Shown: in pieces, positions 1 through 12,265 of the stretch
How the letters are laid out: each line of letters begins with the position of its first letter
How positions within the stretch are numbered: position 1 is the first letter of the stretch
DNA from: Asterella californica
Taxonomy: Eukaryota > Streptophyta > Marchantiopsida > Marchantiales > Aytoniaceae
Assembly: GCA_036924285.1 (NCBI GenBank)
Contig: JAYKYS010000008.1
Location: forward strand, 14,369,001-14,433,000
Direction: 5' to 3'
DNA: 64,000 nucleotides
The notes under the pieces: model-generated
The model's database searches: none
Seen by the model: only the letters and a program-made list of their open reading frames with translations
Told to the model about the DNA's origin: nothing
Made by a program: the position numbers and the translations under genes

Positions 1-46
1 AAAACATGCATGGTTTATGTCACATAAACCTTAGAGTCTATGTTTA

Positions 47-300
47 TGTTATAGATAATGTCTAGTCTATAGTCACATCTATAGTCATCTCTATAGTCAC
101 CTCTATAAGTCACCTCTATAGTCATCTCTATAGTCACCTCTATAAGCACATCTCTATGACTAGTGACTGACTAGTGACTAACCTCTGTCCATAGGTTAGA
201 GTATATAACAACCCCCTCTTGGGAGATGATGAGTCGACTGATCCCTTTACTGATGTATCTTCTATAGTGGAGAGTATTCACTTGGTTTGGTTCTTTAACA
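47..300 (+). repeat. Left LTR of Copia-1
   Basis: 254-bp LTR, TG...CA ended. It is 37 bp longer than the right LTR because a TCTATAGTCAYC-type unit near 90-150 is present in an extra tandem copy. A TATA-like AGTATATAAC lies near 200-209. Confidence 0.9.
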
Positions 301-312
301 TGGTATCAGAGC
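301..312 (+). other. Copia-1 primer-binding site
   Basis: TGGTATCAGAGC directly abuts the left LTR. This is the classic plant Ty1/copia primer-binding site, complementary to the 3' end of initiator methionine tRNA (established knowledge). Confidence 0.9.
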
Positions 313-714
313 TTAGGCACGAGCATTAGCAAGGAGAATGAGGAACCAGAGAGTGAAAAAGGACATAGAGTGAGCACACCACCTTCAACTGAAAAGTGAA
401 AAAGAAGACGCAAATTTCTGATCAAACTACCTTTGACTGCATTTTTGGAGGGGAAGGAGGTCGAATTAGACAAATCTGAGAGTGGATTTGGGGTTAAAAA
501 GGCTCTGCCTTTTTAGGAAGTTACACTTTCGAGAACCCTTGGTCAACAGATCTTTGACTGCACTTTTGAAGGCCTTAACGATCAATTTTCGCGTTTTTGA
601 GATTTTTTGCCGTGCTGGACGAGACTGCAGAGGATTATAACATAGACACTACTTCCACCTCCACAACCACTTTGAGGAGTTCAAGATTTTTCCCACCTAC
701 TTTACTTTCGATCG

Positions 715-1526
715 ATGGCTAACGTAAGTGATAACTTGCTTCATGATCATCATAAGTTAGATAGCACAAACTATCCAATATGGTGCTTCAAGGTTCAAGC
801 CATTTTTCAGAACTACGACTTATGGGACATAGTGTTGGGTGAGGAAGAAAGTTAAACACTTTGCAGATGGTTGCAGGCATCTCACTCGAAGAGCACTTCA
901 ATACTGTCAAAGGGTTGCTACAACAACTGAAGAATCTAGGTGGAGGTATAGATGAGGACGACTTGGTGCTTATAGTGCTCCAGAGCTTACCAGAACCGTA
1001 TGAGCACTTCGTCAAAGCAGTGGATGTCCGCAAGGAGCCTGTCTCATTTGAAGAACTGCAAACACTAGCTTTGCAAGAAGCAATGAATATCGAAACCAAG
1101 TCAACTCAAGCAACTACCACAACTGATTCAGCTTTCTTCTCCAAGAGGAGAGATCATAAACGTGGTAGACCTCAAGACTCACAACCAAAACAGAAGGAGC
1201 TTTGGGACAACAAGAAAGGCAAATTCAACAAACGAGACTCAGAGGGCAACTCCAACAAACCTAAACCTGGGAACTGCAACTACTGTAAGAAACGTGGTCA
1301 CTATGCTTATGATTGCAGGAAGGAGGCATTTGATGAACGTTCCAACACAAACAACAGAGGTAACTTCGTACAGACAACTGATCACGAAGAGAAGCTGTTC
1401 TTCACTGCCATGTATACAAACACACATGACCAACAATGGTGGATTGATTCTGGAGCATCAAATCATATCACCTCAAAGAAGGAGTGGTTTCAAGACTTTC
1501 ATCCTCTTAATGGACCAGAGATTTGA
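715..1526 (+). pseudogene. Copia-1 gag and protease start, broken
   Basis: The ATG at 715 opens a gag N-terminus with the Copia signature of a short leader, NYPIW and LWDIV. It ends at TAA 853-855. Gag resumes at about 861 with EHFNTVKGLLQQLKNLGGG-like sequence; the usual middle of gag between these parts is missing, so there is an internal deletion. A CCHC zinc knuckle (CNYCKKRGHYAYDC) lies at about 1276-1317 and the aspartic protease motif WWIDSGASNHIT at about 1438-1473. TGA at 1524-1526 ends the frame. Gag packages element RNA and the protease matures the polyprotein in active relatives; this copy can do neither without repair. Confidence 0.88.
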
Positions 1527-1568
1527 CTAGGAGATGGTAAGGGCTACCAAGTCCAAGGAGAAGGTAAC

Positions 1569-1618
1569 ATTCTTATCTGTCCAGAAGGTATTAAGCTACC
1601 TTCTGGACAGATAAGAAT
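1569..1618. repeat. Perfect 22-bp inverted repeat in Copia-1
   Basis: Arms 1569-1590 and 1597-1618 are exact reverse complements separated by the six bases TTAAGC. They lie between the protease and integrase parts of pol. The translation through it is still plausible for this linker. Confidence 0.9.
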
Positions 1619-1631
1619 CATTGGAGGTGTC

Positions 1632-4544
1632 TTGTTTGTATCTGGTGTAGTGCATAATCTCCTGAGTGTTGGTAAACTTGCTGCAAACAGATTTCAACTG
1701 TCATTTGATGCACAAGGATGTTCAATTCTTGACCAAGGATCTGTAGTAGCTACAGGGCTGAAGGTTGACCACTTGTATGAGTTACAAGCCTTACCCTTAG
1801 TAGCTCCAGTTCTAGCTGCTGTAACAGAGACGAGCCAATTATGGCATCTACGACTTGGACACTTACACTATCAGAGAATGCAGAAGTTGTTTCATGAGAA
1901 CTTAGCACTTGGTGTTTCCAAACTCGCCCCTGTAAACACCCCGTGTGAAGTTTGTCTCAGATCTAAACAGACTCGAAGAAAGTTCTTCAAGACTACTGCA
2001 ACAAGGGCAACATATATCCTTCAGCTGTTACATACAGATCTTTGTGGACCTACTGAGACTATTTCGCTTGGAGGTTCTAAGTACTTTATGCTGGTTGTTG
2101 ATGACTTCTCGAGATACATTTGGGTTTTCTTCCTGTTAAGAAAGTCTGAAGCACTCTTGAATCTTCAACAGCTTGTTAACATGGTGGAAAGACAGACTGG
2201 ACAGCAAGTGAAGCAGCTATGAAGTGATAGAGGCGAAGAGTTCACTTCCCAGGCAGCTGACCAATATTTTGCTGAGAAGGGGATACTACAGTTTACACAC
2301 CTCAGCAAAATGGAGTTGTTGAAAGGAAGAACAGAACTGTTGTGGAGATGACAAGAAGTCTTCTTCTTGAGCAAGATCTTCCAAAAGATCTTTGGGCTGA
2401 AGCTGTCAATACTGCGGTCTACCTTCTCAACAGAAGTCCAACAAATGCTGTGAACAACAAAACTCCATTCGAAGCTTTCACAGGGAAGAAACCAGACCTC
2501 TCTAACCTACGAATTGTTGGATGTAAAGCATATGTTTCAACTCCTCAAAAATTACTCCAAAAGTTTGATGATAAATCTCAGATCTGTACATTCATAGGAT
2601 ATCCAGCAAGAGAAAAGGGATATAGGCTATTGAGTGTTGCAAGAAAGATCATCATCAGTCGAGATGTAGTGTTTTTAGAGGTCTCTTCATCTCGAAACTC
2701 ACAACACCATCTTTCTGACCTGCCACCTCTCTCTATCCAAACACCTACTTCAGAGAACCATGAAGAAGAACCTCAAGCTCAACTAGAACCACCTCCTACA
2801 CCACCCACACAAGTTGAGGTTACTGAATCAGGTCCAACTACAGCAGATTCGCCTCTCATTCATCGGACTACTCCAGATTCGAATCTTGCTACCCAACCAA
2901 GGAGACCTATCAGAACAAGGAAGGTTCCTGCAAGGCTAGAGGATTATATTCTCATGGCTGAAGCTCAAGGTGATGGAGAAATTATTATATTCAAGGAAGC
3001 TTTCAGTAAGGATCAATGGAGACGTGCTATGCAGGAAGAATATGATGCACTGCTCAAAAATGCAATCTGGAGCCTAGTACCTCTTCCAGCAAACAGGAAA
3101 GCACTTGGCTGTAAGTGGGTTTATAAGATCAAGAGGCATGCGGATGGAACTATTGAGAGATACAAGGCTCGTCTTGTTGCAAAAGGTTATTTGCAGACTG
3201 CAGGAGAAGATTTTCAAGAGACCTTCACACCTGTGATAAAACTTAACTCTATCCGAGTTCTTTGTACTCTTGCAAAACAACATGGTTGGAAGTGTCTACA
3301 AATGGATGTTAAGAATGCATTCCTTAATGACATTCTTGAAGAAGATATCTACTTGCAGCAACCACCTGGTTTTGTTCGTCAAGGAGGTGAACAGTTAGTG
3401 TGCAAGCTGCACAAGGCATTGTATGGCCTCAAACAAGCTCCAAGAGCTTGGTACACAAGAATCGACACCTTCTTGAAGCAGCAAGGCTTCTCTCCTACAA
3501 GAGGTGATCCAAACTTCTATGTTTTGATTACTTCTCAAGGTATTGTGTTACTGTTACTGTACGTGGATGACCTGATAATATCCGGAAGTAATCAAGGAGG
3601 AGTAAAGAAGATTTAGCAAGCTTTAATGCAAGAGTTTGATATGAAGGATCTAGGACTTCTCAACTTTTGTCTTGGAGTTCAGTTTCTGGAACACAACGAA
3701 ATGTTATACCTCTCTCAGGCAAGATACACAAAAAGTATACTTCAAGATTTCCAGATGGAGAAGTGCAAGCCTGCGCCTACTCCTATGGTTATCTCAAAGG
3801 AGTGGCAAAGTTCTTCTGTTGATGATGAGCAGGCAGATGCAACAAAGTTCAAGAAGCTGATCGAGAAGTTAATTTATCTGGCTGTCACTACAAGACCAGA
3901 TATTTTGTTTGCAGTCAGCAAACTCAGTCAGAATATGGAGTCTCCCACACTTATGCATATGAGGGCAGCAAAGAGATTTTGCGCTACCTCAGGGGAACTA
4001 CCAGCTATGGGCTCAGATATAGCTCAGATAAGTCACTTGGACTTGTTGGATTTACAGATGCTGATTGGGCAGGTGATTCTACAGATCGTAAATCAATGTC
4101 TGGATTCGCATTTATGCTGGGAGGAGGTGCCATCACTTGGCAGTGTAAAAAGCAGCCAACTATTGCTTTATCCTCCTCTGAAGCAGAATATCGTGGCCTG
4201 TGTAATGCAGCACGAGAGGCCATTTGGCTAAGATGGACGGGGAGGATGTAGGTGTCAACCAAGACACTCCAACAGTAATCTGGACTGATAGCATGAGTGC
4301 AATAGCATTGGCGAAAAATCCAGTGCATCATGCTAGAACAAAGCACATTGAAGTGCAAGTCCACTTCATCAAGGAGAAAATAATTTCGGGAGAGGTTGTT
4401 ACTCAATGGGTAACAACTGATGATCAAACTGCTGATATATTCACCAAGCCTTTGTCTTCAGACAGGTTTCAAAAATTGAGACTTGAACTTGGTGTATATT
4501 CAGTATCATTGACATTAAGAGAGGGTGTTAAAGATAATGTCTAG
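1632..4544 (+). pseudogene. Copia-1 pol (integrase, RT, RNase H), broken
   Basis: Integrase HHCC zinc finger (LWHLRLGHLHYQRM ... CEVC) lies at 1840-1960, then a catalytic-core TDLCGP at about 2035 and SDRGEEF near 2222-2243 after a TGA at 2220-2222. The RT begins near 2980; it has GCKWVYKIK, KARLVAKGY and the catalytic YVDD at about 3560-3571. TAG at 3614-3616 interrupts it. RNase H carries FTDADWAGD near 4050 and the ends TKHIEV and ADIFTKPL near 4340-4455. The last codons run into the right LTR, as is usual in copia. At least four frames are used, so frameshifts are real rather than introns. Family assignment is firm; lineage within copia is not determined. Confidence 0.9.
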
Positions 4545-4742
4545 TCTATAGTCACATCTATAGTCATCTCTATAGTCACCTCTATAAGCACATCTCTATG
4601 ACTAGTGACTGACTAGTGACTAACCTCTGTCCATAGGTTAGAGTATATAACAACCCCCTCTTGGGAGATGATGAGTCGATTGATCCCTTTACTGATGTAT
4701 CTTCTATAGTGGAGAGTATTCACTTGGTTTGGTTCTTTAACA
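4526..4742 (+). repeat. Right LTR of Copia-1
   Basis: 217-bp LTR preceded by the purine-rich tract TTAAGAGAGGG at 4515-4525 (polypurine tract). It matches the left LTR apart from two visible substitutions and the absent 37-bp tandem copy. Confidence 0.9.
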
Positions 4743-4747
4743 GTTTA

Positions 4748-7694
4748 TGTCACTATATTATCTCCACAAAACCTCTAGCTCCCTTCAATGGTTTATGTAC
4801 AGCAGAAGGGTATAATGGGAGAGGCTTAGTTTTAAAGTGTACCCTTGAGGTGTGATATTAAAACCATATGCTTCTCCCAGCATGTGTATCATAAAGATTT
4901 TGGAAATATAAAGTCTCTCTTTCTTTGTATCTTGAAGTGATTTTATGTACAATACATCTTTTCCTCTCGTGGATTATCAAGCAAGATATTTAATAAATCA
5001 TGATTGGTTGATAAATCATGATATTTATATATTATTTGACAAACCATGATCTTTAAATAGCACTTCTAGAAACACAGTTCAACAATTAGATCTCCTCCAA
5101 AATTATTTAGACTATAAATTTCCTTTTGTTCTTTATGCTGCAAAAGTTATAATCGCAGTTGTTGCTTCGGAGTCCTAAACATTCGACTCCTCTTGGTTCT
5201 ACCGGTGGACTGAAAAACCACTCCCTCTCGTAACTTATATCATAAATAAAAGATCATGATAATACTAACAAATAACATTATAAACAGTTTATCATTGCAT
5301 ACGTCTTCTACCAATATCTATAAAATATTTTATCAACAGAAGTGTAAACCCATTACTCTTGGTGCAACTATTGAATGTAATATTATCATTAGGTCACTAC
5401 CGCAGTTGGGTTCAAACTGAATCCGTAGTTTAAGGCGGTTTAGGTTCGGTAAACCATGGTTTCGTTTAGTTCCAGTTGAACCAAATTTATGTGACTGGTA
5501 GTAGACAGAAAGACTGCCACGTTGGAAGAACTCCTGAGTTGGACGGCTTATGTGATTGACTTGTCGATGACGAGACGGAGGTGGTAGACTGTCTTCCCCA
5601 GCATGTTGCCGAGATTGCAGTTCTGTTGCACAGAAATCAAATTGCATCAAAATGTATTTCCACGCAAAATATTATCAGCAGTGAGACATATCAGACATCC
5701 ATGTCATCGAACATCCACGTCACTCTCAAGTACTCCACATGATCAACAATTGCTGACATGGCAGTCGTAAACTGTCTACTACCAGTCATGGGCCCGACCA
5801 AGAGAGAAGAGAAAGCGAGGGACCCGACCAAGTAAGAACTATGGAGCATGGGCCTAAACAAGTTAATAACTGTTTGGTTTATAAATGGTTAGAGTTTAAA
5901 CAGGCCGGTTCAACATTGAATAAAAACAATTCAGATTCAGATGGTTTAAACATTTCAAACCGTGGTTAGATAATTTGAAATTTCATAACATTATATGCAA
6001 TTTTGAACTCGAGATCTCTTGTATCACAAATTATGAATGAATACTTAACCAGTTTAAACAGTTCATACTATGACTTATACAGTTTGGTTAGAAACGGTTT
6101 AGGTTCAGATTTGTTAAATGGTTTGGTTGATTGATTTCTTGGTGTGCATAGTTCTAGTTAAATGATTTGATTTATTACTGTTTTTTATTTTTTAATAGTT
6201 CGGTTCGGTATAAGATTCTTTATCCAGCTCGGTCCATAATTATTTTGTCCAAACTCTCTCAAACCGATTTGAGCCGAACGGAAACCTAGGCCTAATTATC
6301 ATAAAAAACATTATGTTCGAAGAATGGCAGAGCTCCGTAAGATACAACTGAAAACTTTAGAGACTGTGGTAACTACCAGTGGTGAAACACTATACAACTC
6401 TCAACGTCAAGTCTCAACTAGTATATAATAGTTTTTTCTTCACCAGAGTATGGAGGCACACTGAGAATACGGTTTATACGTCAAGATGCGACGTTTTAAA
6501 TATTTCTTATGTTTTATTATATTTTAAGAAGTTTTCATATTATGTTGAGACGCTTTTTGATATATTTTAAGATTTTATCACCCTCTTTAATGTATTACAA
6601 ATGATCGATTTTTAACTTTTAATGTTCTTTATTTATTCACAACTAAACATTGGATTAAATAATATAATCATTTTACTTTTGTCATTTTGGTGTACACATT
6701 TACTCGTGTCAGTATACTGATTCATTGTAGGATGAAAACAACTCAAAGTAAAAGAATTTAAGAACAACCACTTGTTGCAATCATAAAACTTACAAGTCTA
6801 ACTATGATCAGTGATGTTTATTAATTACATAGTAAGCTTGATGTTCAACGTAATTTATTCTTTCTAATTAGGTAACCTCTTCATTATATTATCTTGTAAA
6901 ATCTGAATTCTCTAAAGTATAAATTTTATATTCTTTATTTCATTCTAATATTACTTTTTATTATTTTAGGATCTTTATACGTCACACATAGTTTTGTATC
7001 ACTCCTTAACTGTCACTCCGAGACGAGTGATATAGTTTATGAACTTTCTATTGTTCAGAGTGTATGACTTTGATTTTATTTGTTAACCTTTTACAGGGTA
7101 CATCTTCTTGTACAAAGTTAACTGAATCTGGAGAGGAAGAGTCTTGTGAATGCTTCCGAACAATGAGAATCGATCTTCTCTTCTCGACCTTACAAATGCA
7201 GTTCCAGCAACAATGCAGCCATTGAATGCAGTACTTGGTGGGTCTTCAACTTCTTGGCTTTTCAGATGCTATTGAAAGAAGTGTTTCACACATTCAGAAC
7301 TAAACTACACTGGACATCACCATGAGTTCAATAACTGTACAGTTCTTATCAGTCTGATCCGTCATTTATTCAACAACTTTTCCATCAAATACTGATAAGT
7401 AGTAATTTGATTCTTTTTCCCCTACATGCTGTATAGAGTAATATGCAGACATGTAGACTCTAAGGTGTTTTTGACCAGCTATGTTTCAATTCAGAGTAAT
7501 AGACACTCATAAAACTCTTTTATCTTTTCTAGTTTCTGTATATATAGTTTTATACTCATAGTTTCATTACTTTTTCATCTTCAGTATTCTTACGATTGGT
7601 GTATCAGTAAATCATGCTTTGGTAGTTATCAAGTAAGCCATCGTTTCTGGTTCGTGGTTGAACCTTAATCCACTATTTCTGAACCATAAGCCAC
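4748..7694. other. Intergenic AT-rich sequence
   Basis: No ORF here reads like a known protein and no splice-linked exons could be assembled. Around 5400-6300 several short GGTTTAGGTTCGGTT-like motifs recur, as in decayed plant repeats. I see nothing functional. Confidence 0.5.
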
Positions 7695-7695
7695 T

Positions 7696-8050
7696 GCTTT
7701 TGAGTAGTGAGCCACTGGAGCGTGGAGTATATGAGAAATAAGCTTCTGAAAGTTATGGAGTGAATAACAAATAGCGGTGATCATATATGCTAACTTGGTT
7801 TGAGAAGATATATACGTACATCGAGAATGGTAGATATTCTCAACTACCACTCTCTAGTATAGAGGTAACTCGTGCTTTTGAATAGTGAGCCACTGGAGCA
7901 TGGACTATATGAGAAATAAACCTCTAAAAGTTATGGAGTGAATAACAAAGAGTGGTGACCATATATGTTAACTTGGTTTGAGAAGATATATACATACATC
8001 GAGAATGGTAAATATGCTCAACGACCACTCTCTAGTATAGAGGTAACTCG
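7696..8050. repeat. 177-bp direct tandem duplication
   Basis: Unit 1 starts TGCTTTTGAGTAGTGAGCC at 7696 and unit 2 starts at 7873 with one change. Both run through to AGTATAGAGGTAACTCG. Identity is roughly 90 percent by eye. Non-coding. Confidence 0.88.
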
Positions 8051-8599
8051 CATTTAATTCGACCAAGTACATAGTAAGAAGGAATTAGAGATCAAACGTG
8101 CACTAAAGATGCCGATTGGAGATAGCGAATTATTTCATAATTTGGAATGTGTGCTAATGGGTATGTGTAGTGCGAAGCACATTTCCAAAAAGTTCCCCTT
8201 GGTATGAAATCAAATGCGACAAGGCAATGACAAGGGAACAGATGCAGTATGTTCTGATGCATCCTCATCGCTTCTAATGTAAAAACCAATGTGAACTCCA
8301 ATGCAAAAATGAAGAAACATTGGCTCCGTATAATACGATATTGAAATAAGCGAAAACTATGAAAGCAAAACGTAGATATAAATATCCAAAGAATCCTACC
8401 CAGAAGAGTGTTTGTTGAAGTGAATTGAATAGTACAGATTTCACGAGTGACTATAGGCAAAAGGTAGTAAAAAGAGAACATATTTTTACGAGTCCATCAT
8501 TGATAGGTTATAGGTACCACTCCACTAAAGGATAGTAGATACTAAGTAGATGTAGAATCCATAATTCAATTATCATAATATAAACGATAATGATATTAT

Positions 8600-9260
8600 A
8601 TGTCCATTGGGGTTTTCGTGAACCATGAGAGTATCCATATGCATCCATCATTTGAAAATGATCCATGAGATTGTCCATGATCCGTCCATATAAGTCTATC
8701 ACTAAAAAGCAGACCATGAGATTGTCCATATGCATCCACCACTCGAAAATAATTCATAAGTCTATCCATAAGGACATGATCAAGCCATGAGTCTAAAATG
8801 ATCCACCCGAAAGCAAACCAACCGATTCACCATTAGATAAGAGACCATGAGATTTTTTGTATGAGTCCACCACTGGAAATTGATCCATGAGACTATCCAT
8901 ATGGACATGGTCCGTCCATATGAGTCCACCACTCAAATACAGACCATATGAATCCACTCGAAAACGGATCATGAAACTGTACATATGAATCCACCACCCG
9001 AATAGAGTCCATGAGATTATCTATACTAACATAGTCTATCGAAATGAATCCACCGCTCATCAACGAACCATGAGACTGTCCATATGGAATCCACCACAGA
9101 GTCTCTATGAAATCCACCATAGCGAGATTAGGCCGCATCCACCACTCACAAATGAACCATGAGACTGCCAATATGAAATCCACCACAGCGAGACTCTGAC
9201 GAATCCACCACTCACAAACAAACCATGAGACTTTGCCATATGAAACCCTCCACATCGAAA
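8600..9260. repeat. Degenerate minisatellite
   Basis: At least ten copies of a motif like ACCATGAGACTGTCCATATG followed by a TCCACCACTCG-like part recur at irregular 38-90-bp spacing. ORFs on the minus strand here are open only because of the repeat and are not genes. Confidence 0.8.
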
Positions 9261-12200
9261 CTCAGACCAAAAGCTTCATTAAAAATTGCGAATTCAAACC
9301 AAAAGTTTGATTAAGAGCTGCATGCACTTTCAACTGTGCTCGGAATGAATTGAACCACTACATTTTTGTTAGAAGACTCTGGGCTAAACCACTTGTGACA
9401 CCGATCTTTGATACTTGGACTCTCGACAATTTTTCTTAGAAGGCTCTTTTTCTTAGAAGACTCTAAACCACTTGTGAAACAGATCACCGATTTTTGATCC
9501 TGACAACACGACCACTCGGGAGCATGCTCCAAAACACACTCCCGTCGAATGCACCTCGACATGCTCTCTGACTTCCCCAACATCCAACAAAGATGAGTAG
9601 GAAAAGTGATCACCGACTGATCAGGGCTTCTTCGGGCTTTGTCGGTCCAAAGAGTTCCTGTTCAGCTCCAGCACATATGATGGCAAACTCCCAATCTTTG
9701 TGCAGTGGTAGAGGTTCGAAGAGAGATATAGCGATATAGTGTAGTACAGAATGAAAAACGTGAGAACGAGGAGCGATCGTAGAGAGAGAAGAGAAAGAAC
9801 TGAAAGAGCCCTACGGGAAAGTAGCCTCTTTAGTGAGCCCCACCTAGAGATCATCGTATGTAGATCTCTAAAATTGTATTTCGTACTTACAGCAGGTAGG
9901 AGACACACTGTTGCATTTCCACAGTCATGGAGGTCGAGGAATGCTCCGCAGTAGATGTAGGGGAGGTAGTGCCTGTATGGTTGTCTACCCTGTTGTTTAT
10001 ATATCGATAGTTAGGTCTGTACGGTTATGGTTATGTGCGGGAAAGTAGGGTTTAGGAGCACTCATAGTTCCGGAACTTAAACTTGAACCTAAACTTGAAC
10101 CTGAAAGTTTTACTTTAAAGAACTAAAACTAGAGAACTATGGAGTAGAAGTTTGTTAGAGCAACTATGTTTACTCTGACTACCTGAAGAGAGTACGATCC
10201 GTAAGTGGAGTTTCAAGTTACTTACGAAGGTCGTAGATCTAAGAAGTGGGAATGTGGAGAACTTGTTAAAGGACAGTACCACTGAACAAACGAAGTTTAG
10301 AACAGAGGTTAGAACTGTGTAGAGGGCGTAATGGCCTAGACATCCTAATCTACAAAGATTGGTTGGAGAAATTAGCAAATATATATATAAGGAAAGCACA
10401 TCTCCAAGATGGTAACCCCAGGTAAGTAGTTGCATGATAGATGGCTAGTACAATACACAATGTCTAACGATCTGTGCGAAGAAAGCAACTAGAGCTGTAA
10501 AATCGAGCCGCAAATCGAAAATTAAAATTGCATGAAGGGTGAGTTAACTAGATGATGAGCAAACATAAACCTACAGAAAAACTATGCATCGAGTGGAGAA
10601 ACAAACATACTGCAAACGAGGATAATGGAACTAGCATTCGCAACACTGAAATGAACACAAGAAGAAGGTTAGTGGCAATTCTCTCAACATGACTTCATCT
10701 TGTCATATACTAGTTGTGCGGTTCCAGCTGAAAGTAGTACAAAACTTCCTTCAGTTTATATAACATAACTTCTAGTTGAAGTAGTTTTCTACTTGTAAAC
10801 CGCTGAAAGGTCGTACCGTGAAGCCTCCAATCGAATCCCCGGCCAGTAGTGCCTCTGGGATGAAACCCAGGTTCGAGAACGACTCCACTTCGCCAACCCC
10901 AGGAGGACGTGCCTAAGGAACGTTAAACGTCCAGACAGCTCACGCTACGGTTCCCACTACCTGCTCCGATCTAGGTCATCGATATCATGTACAACTAAGC
11001 ATTTCGCATTTTGGTCCGCAAGTGGGTTTGCAGGAGCCAGGCGGAATGCTTTGACCATGGAAATTATGGAGTCTGACTCAGGTTCAGCCACCATGCTCTC
11101 CAGCAGGCACTTTCCTGCATCAACAGTAGAAGCAAGAAACCCTAGACGCCCTAAACCGGATGATAAGCATGCAGATTAGGGACTAGAAGGACAGACAGTG
11201 ACGAAAGGTCATGAGTGACAGCTGGAGAAGTAGTCCACCTTCCTGTAGCTCAAGCACACAAATCTTCGTTAAGCGGAGAACGCACATTCCTCGTAAATCC
11301 ACTGCAAAGACTGCACTCTAGTGAAGGGGCTACAGATAATAGGTGCAACTTACATTCATGACATGGAATATGATATAATTGAGGTGTCTTTCAGTTATTT
11401 GCACACTACTTGACAGTAGAAAACGCGGGACTGCCAGAGCAAAAGCTCCATACCACAAAGCATCCAACCAGAAGATAAAGATAGTGAGATCTTTTCCTTG
11501 ACAGACTGGTACTCACGGTCTGCTCAGGCCAGCCTAGATAACAATTACAACCACAGAGAACATGAAATGGTCTCAAAGTTCAAACTGAAGAACCAGCAAT
11601 CGATTTAGTTTATGTCCGTTTCCACCCAAACAAAGCAGCAGTTCAGGCAAACTGTGCGCACGACGCGATGAAGAAACTGATGAGATCCTACTTTTGAATA
11701 TCTTCCTTACACGACTTTGTAAACCAAGGGTTAGGCAAACACCGGACGTTATAGATTGATCTATGGGAAAAGCTAGCCTCATTTATTATCAGTCCGCACT
11801 GGCTCCTTCCCGGCATGGACCTAAATCTCTAGTTGATAGTCAATGGTTTATCAGAGACAATCATGTCCAACTACAGGCGAAAGGCTTGTGTACTATATAA
11901 CCTTTTCCTAACCTCAACAACTAGACGGCCTGTCTAGCAGCCAAATTTGGAGACTGAAGCGAGTGCCATGTAGCTAAAGAAGAGGCAGTTCATGACAGAT
12001 CATCTCGGGAAACTTCCTAAACCGTTCACCGATGTAAAAGGACTGGTTTGCAGGTGTTGCAACCTGCAAATCATAACCATCTTGGGTCTGATCACAGTGA
12101 TACTCAACCTGGATCGAAAATTACTGCTTGCCAGTCATCAGTCGAAGTTGCTTAGATAACGTCCTACCTCCCCGCAGTATCCACAATAATGGCGTCCCAA

Positions 12201-12265
12201 ACGTTCTTGTCGTTCGAGCCCATGTTGATGTGCCGTGTAAACGCGAGTACACAGGCAGCTCATAT
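9261..12265. other. Intergenic sequence downstream of the mL59-like gene
   Basis: No recognisable protein. One stretch (10961-11114, minus) has exon-like properties and is listed separately. Two direct or inverted short motifs are present but nothing larger. The 3' untranslated region of the minus-strand mL59-like gene must extend into the upper part below 12266. Confidence 0.4.
10961..11114 (-). other. Orphan candidate exon, product unknown
   Basis: On the minus strand an open stretch of about 51 codons is bounded by an acceptor-like TTGATGCAG before 11114 and a donor-like GCAG/GTAGTG after 10961. The product contains ESMVAEPESDSIISMVKAF and ends near VVHDIDDLDRS, a composition more like a real protein than random reading. 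I do not recognise it and could not link it to neighbouring exons with confidence; another open stretch near 11410-11520 could belong to the same gene. Confidence 0.22.

Larger units (their letters stand above)
47..4742 (+). mobile_element. Ty1/copia LTR retrotransposon, decayed (Copia-1)
   Basis: Complete element bounded by two LTRs starting TGTTA and ending AACA. A 5-bp target duplication GTTTA lies at 42-46 and 4743-4747. The order gag, zinc knuckle, protease, integrase, reverse transcriptase, RNase H is the Ty1/copia order. The coding region is broken by stops at 853, 1524 and 2220 and by frameshifts near 2280, 3610, 3960 and 4230, so it cannot be autonomous. The two LTRs differ by only about two substitutions plus one 37-bp length change over 217 alignable bases, so insertion looks fairly recent relative to the amount of coding damage. 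Confidence 0.95.

Noticed and set aside
4005..4427. 140-codon minus-strand frame
   Set aside because: Antisense shadow of the copia RNase H.
8508..9255. Overlapping minus-strand frames rich in MDNLM and SHG words
   Set aside because: Produced by the degenerate minisatellite; repeats are nucleotide-level and spacing breaks the frame.
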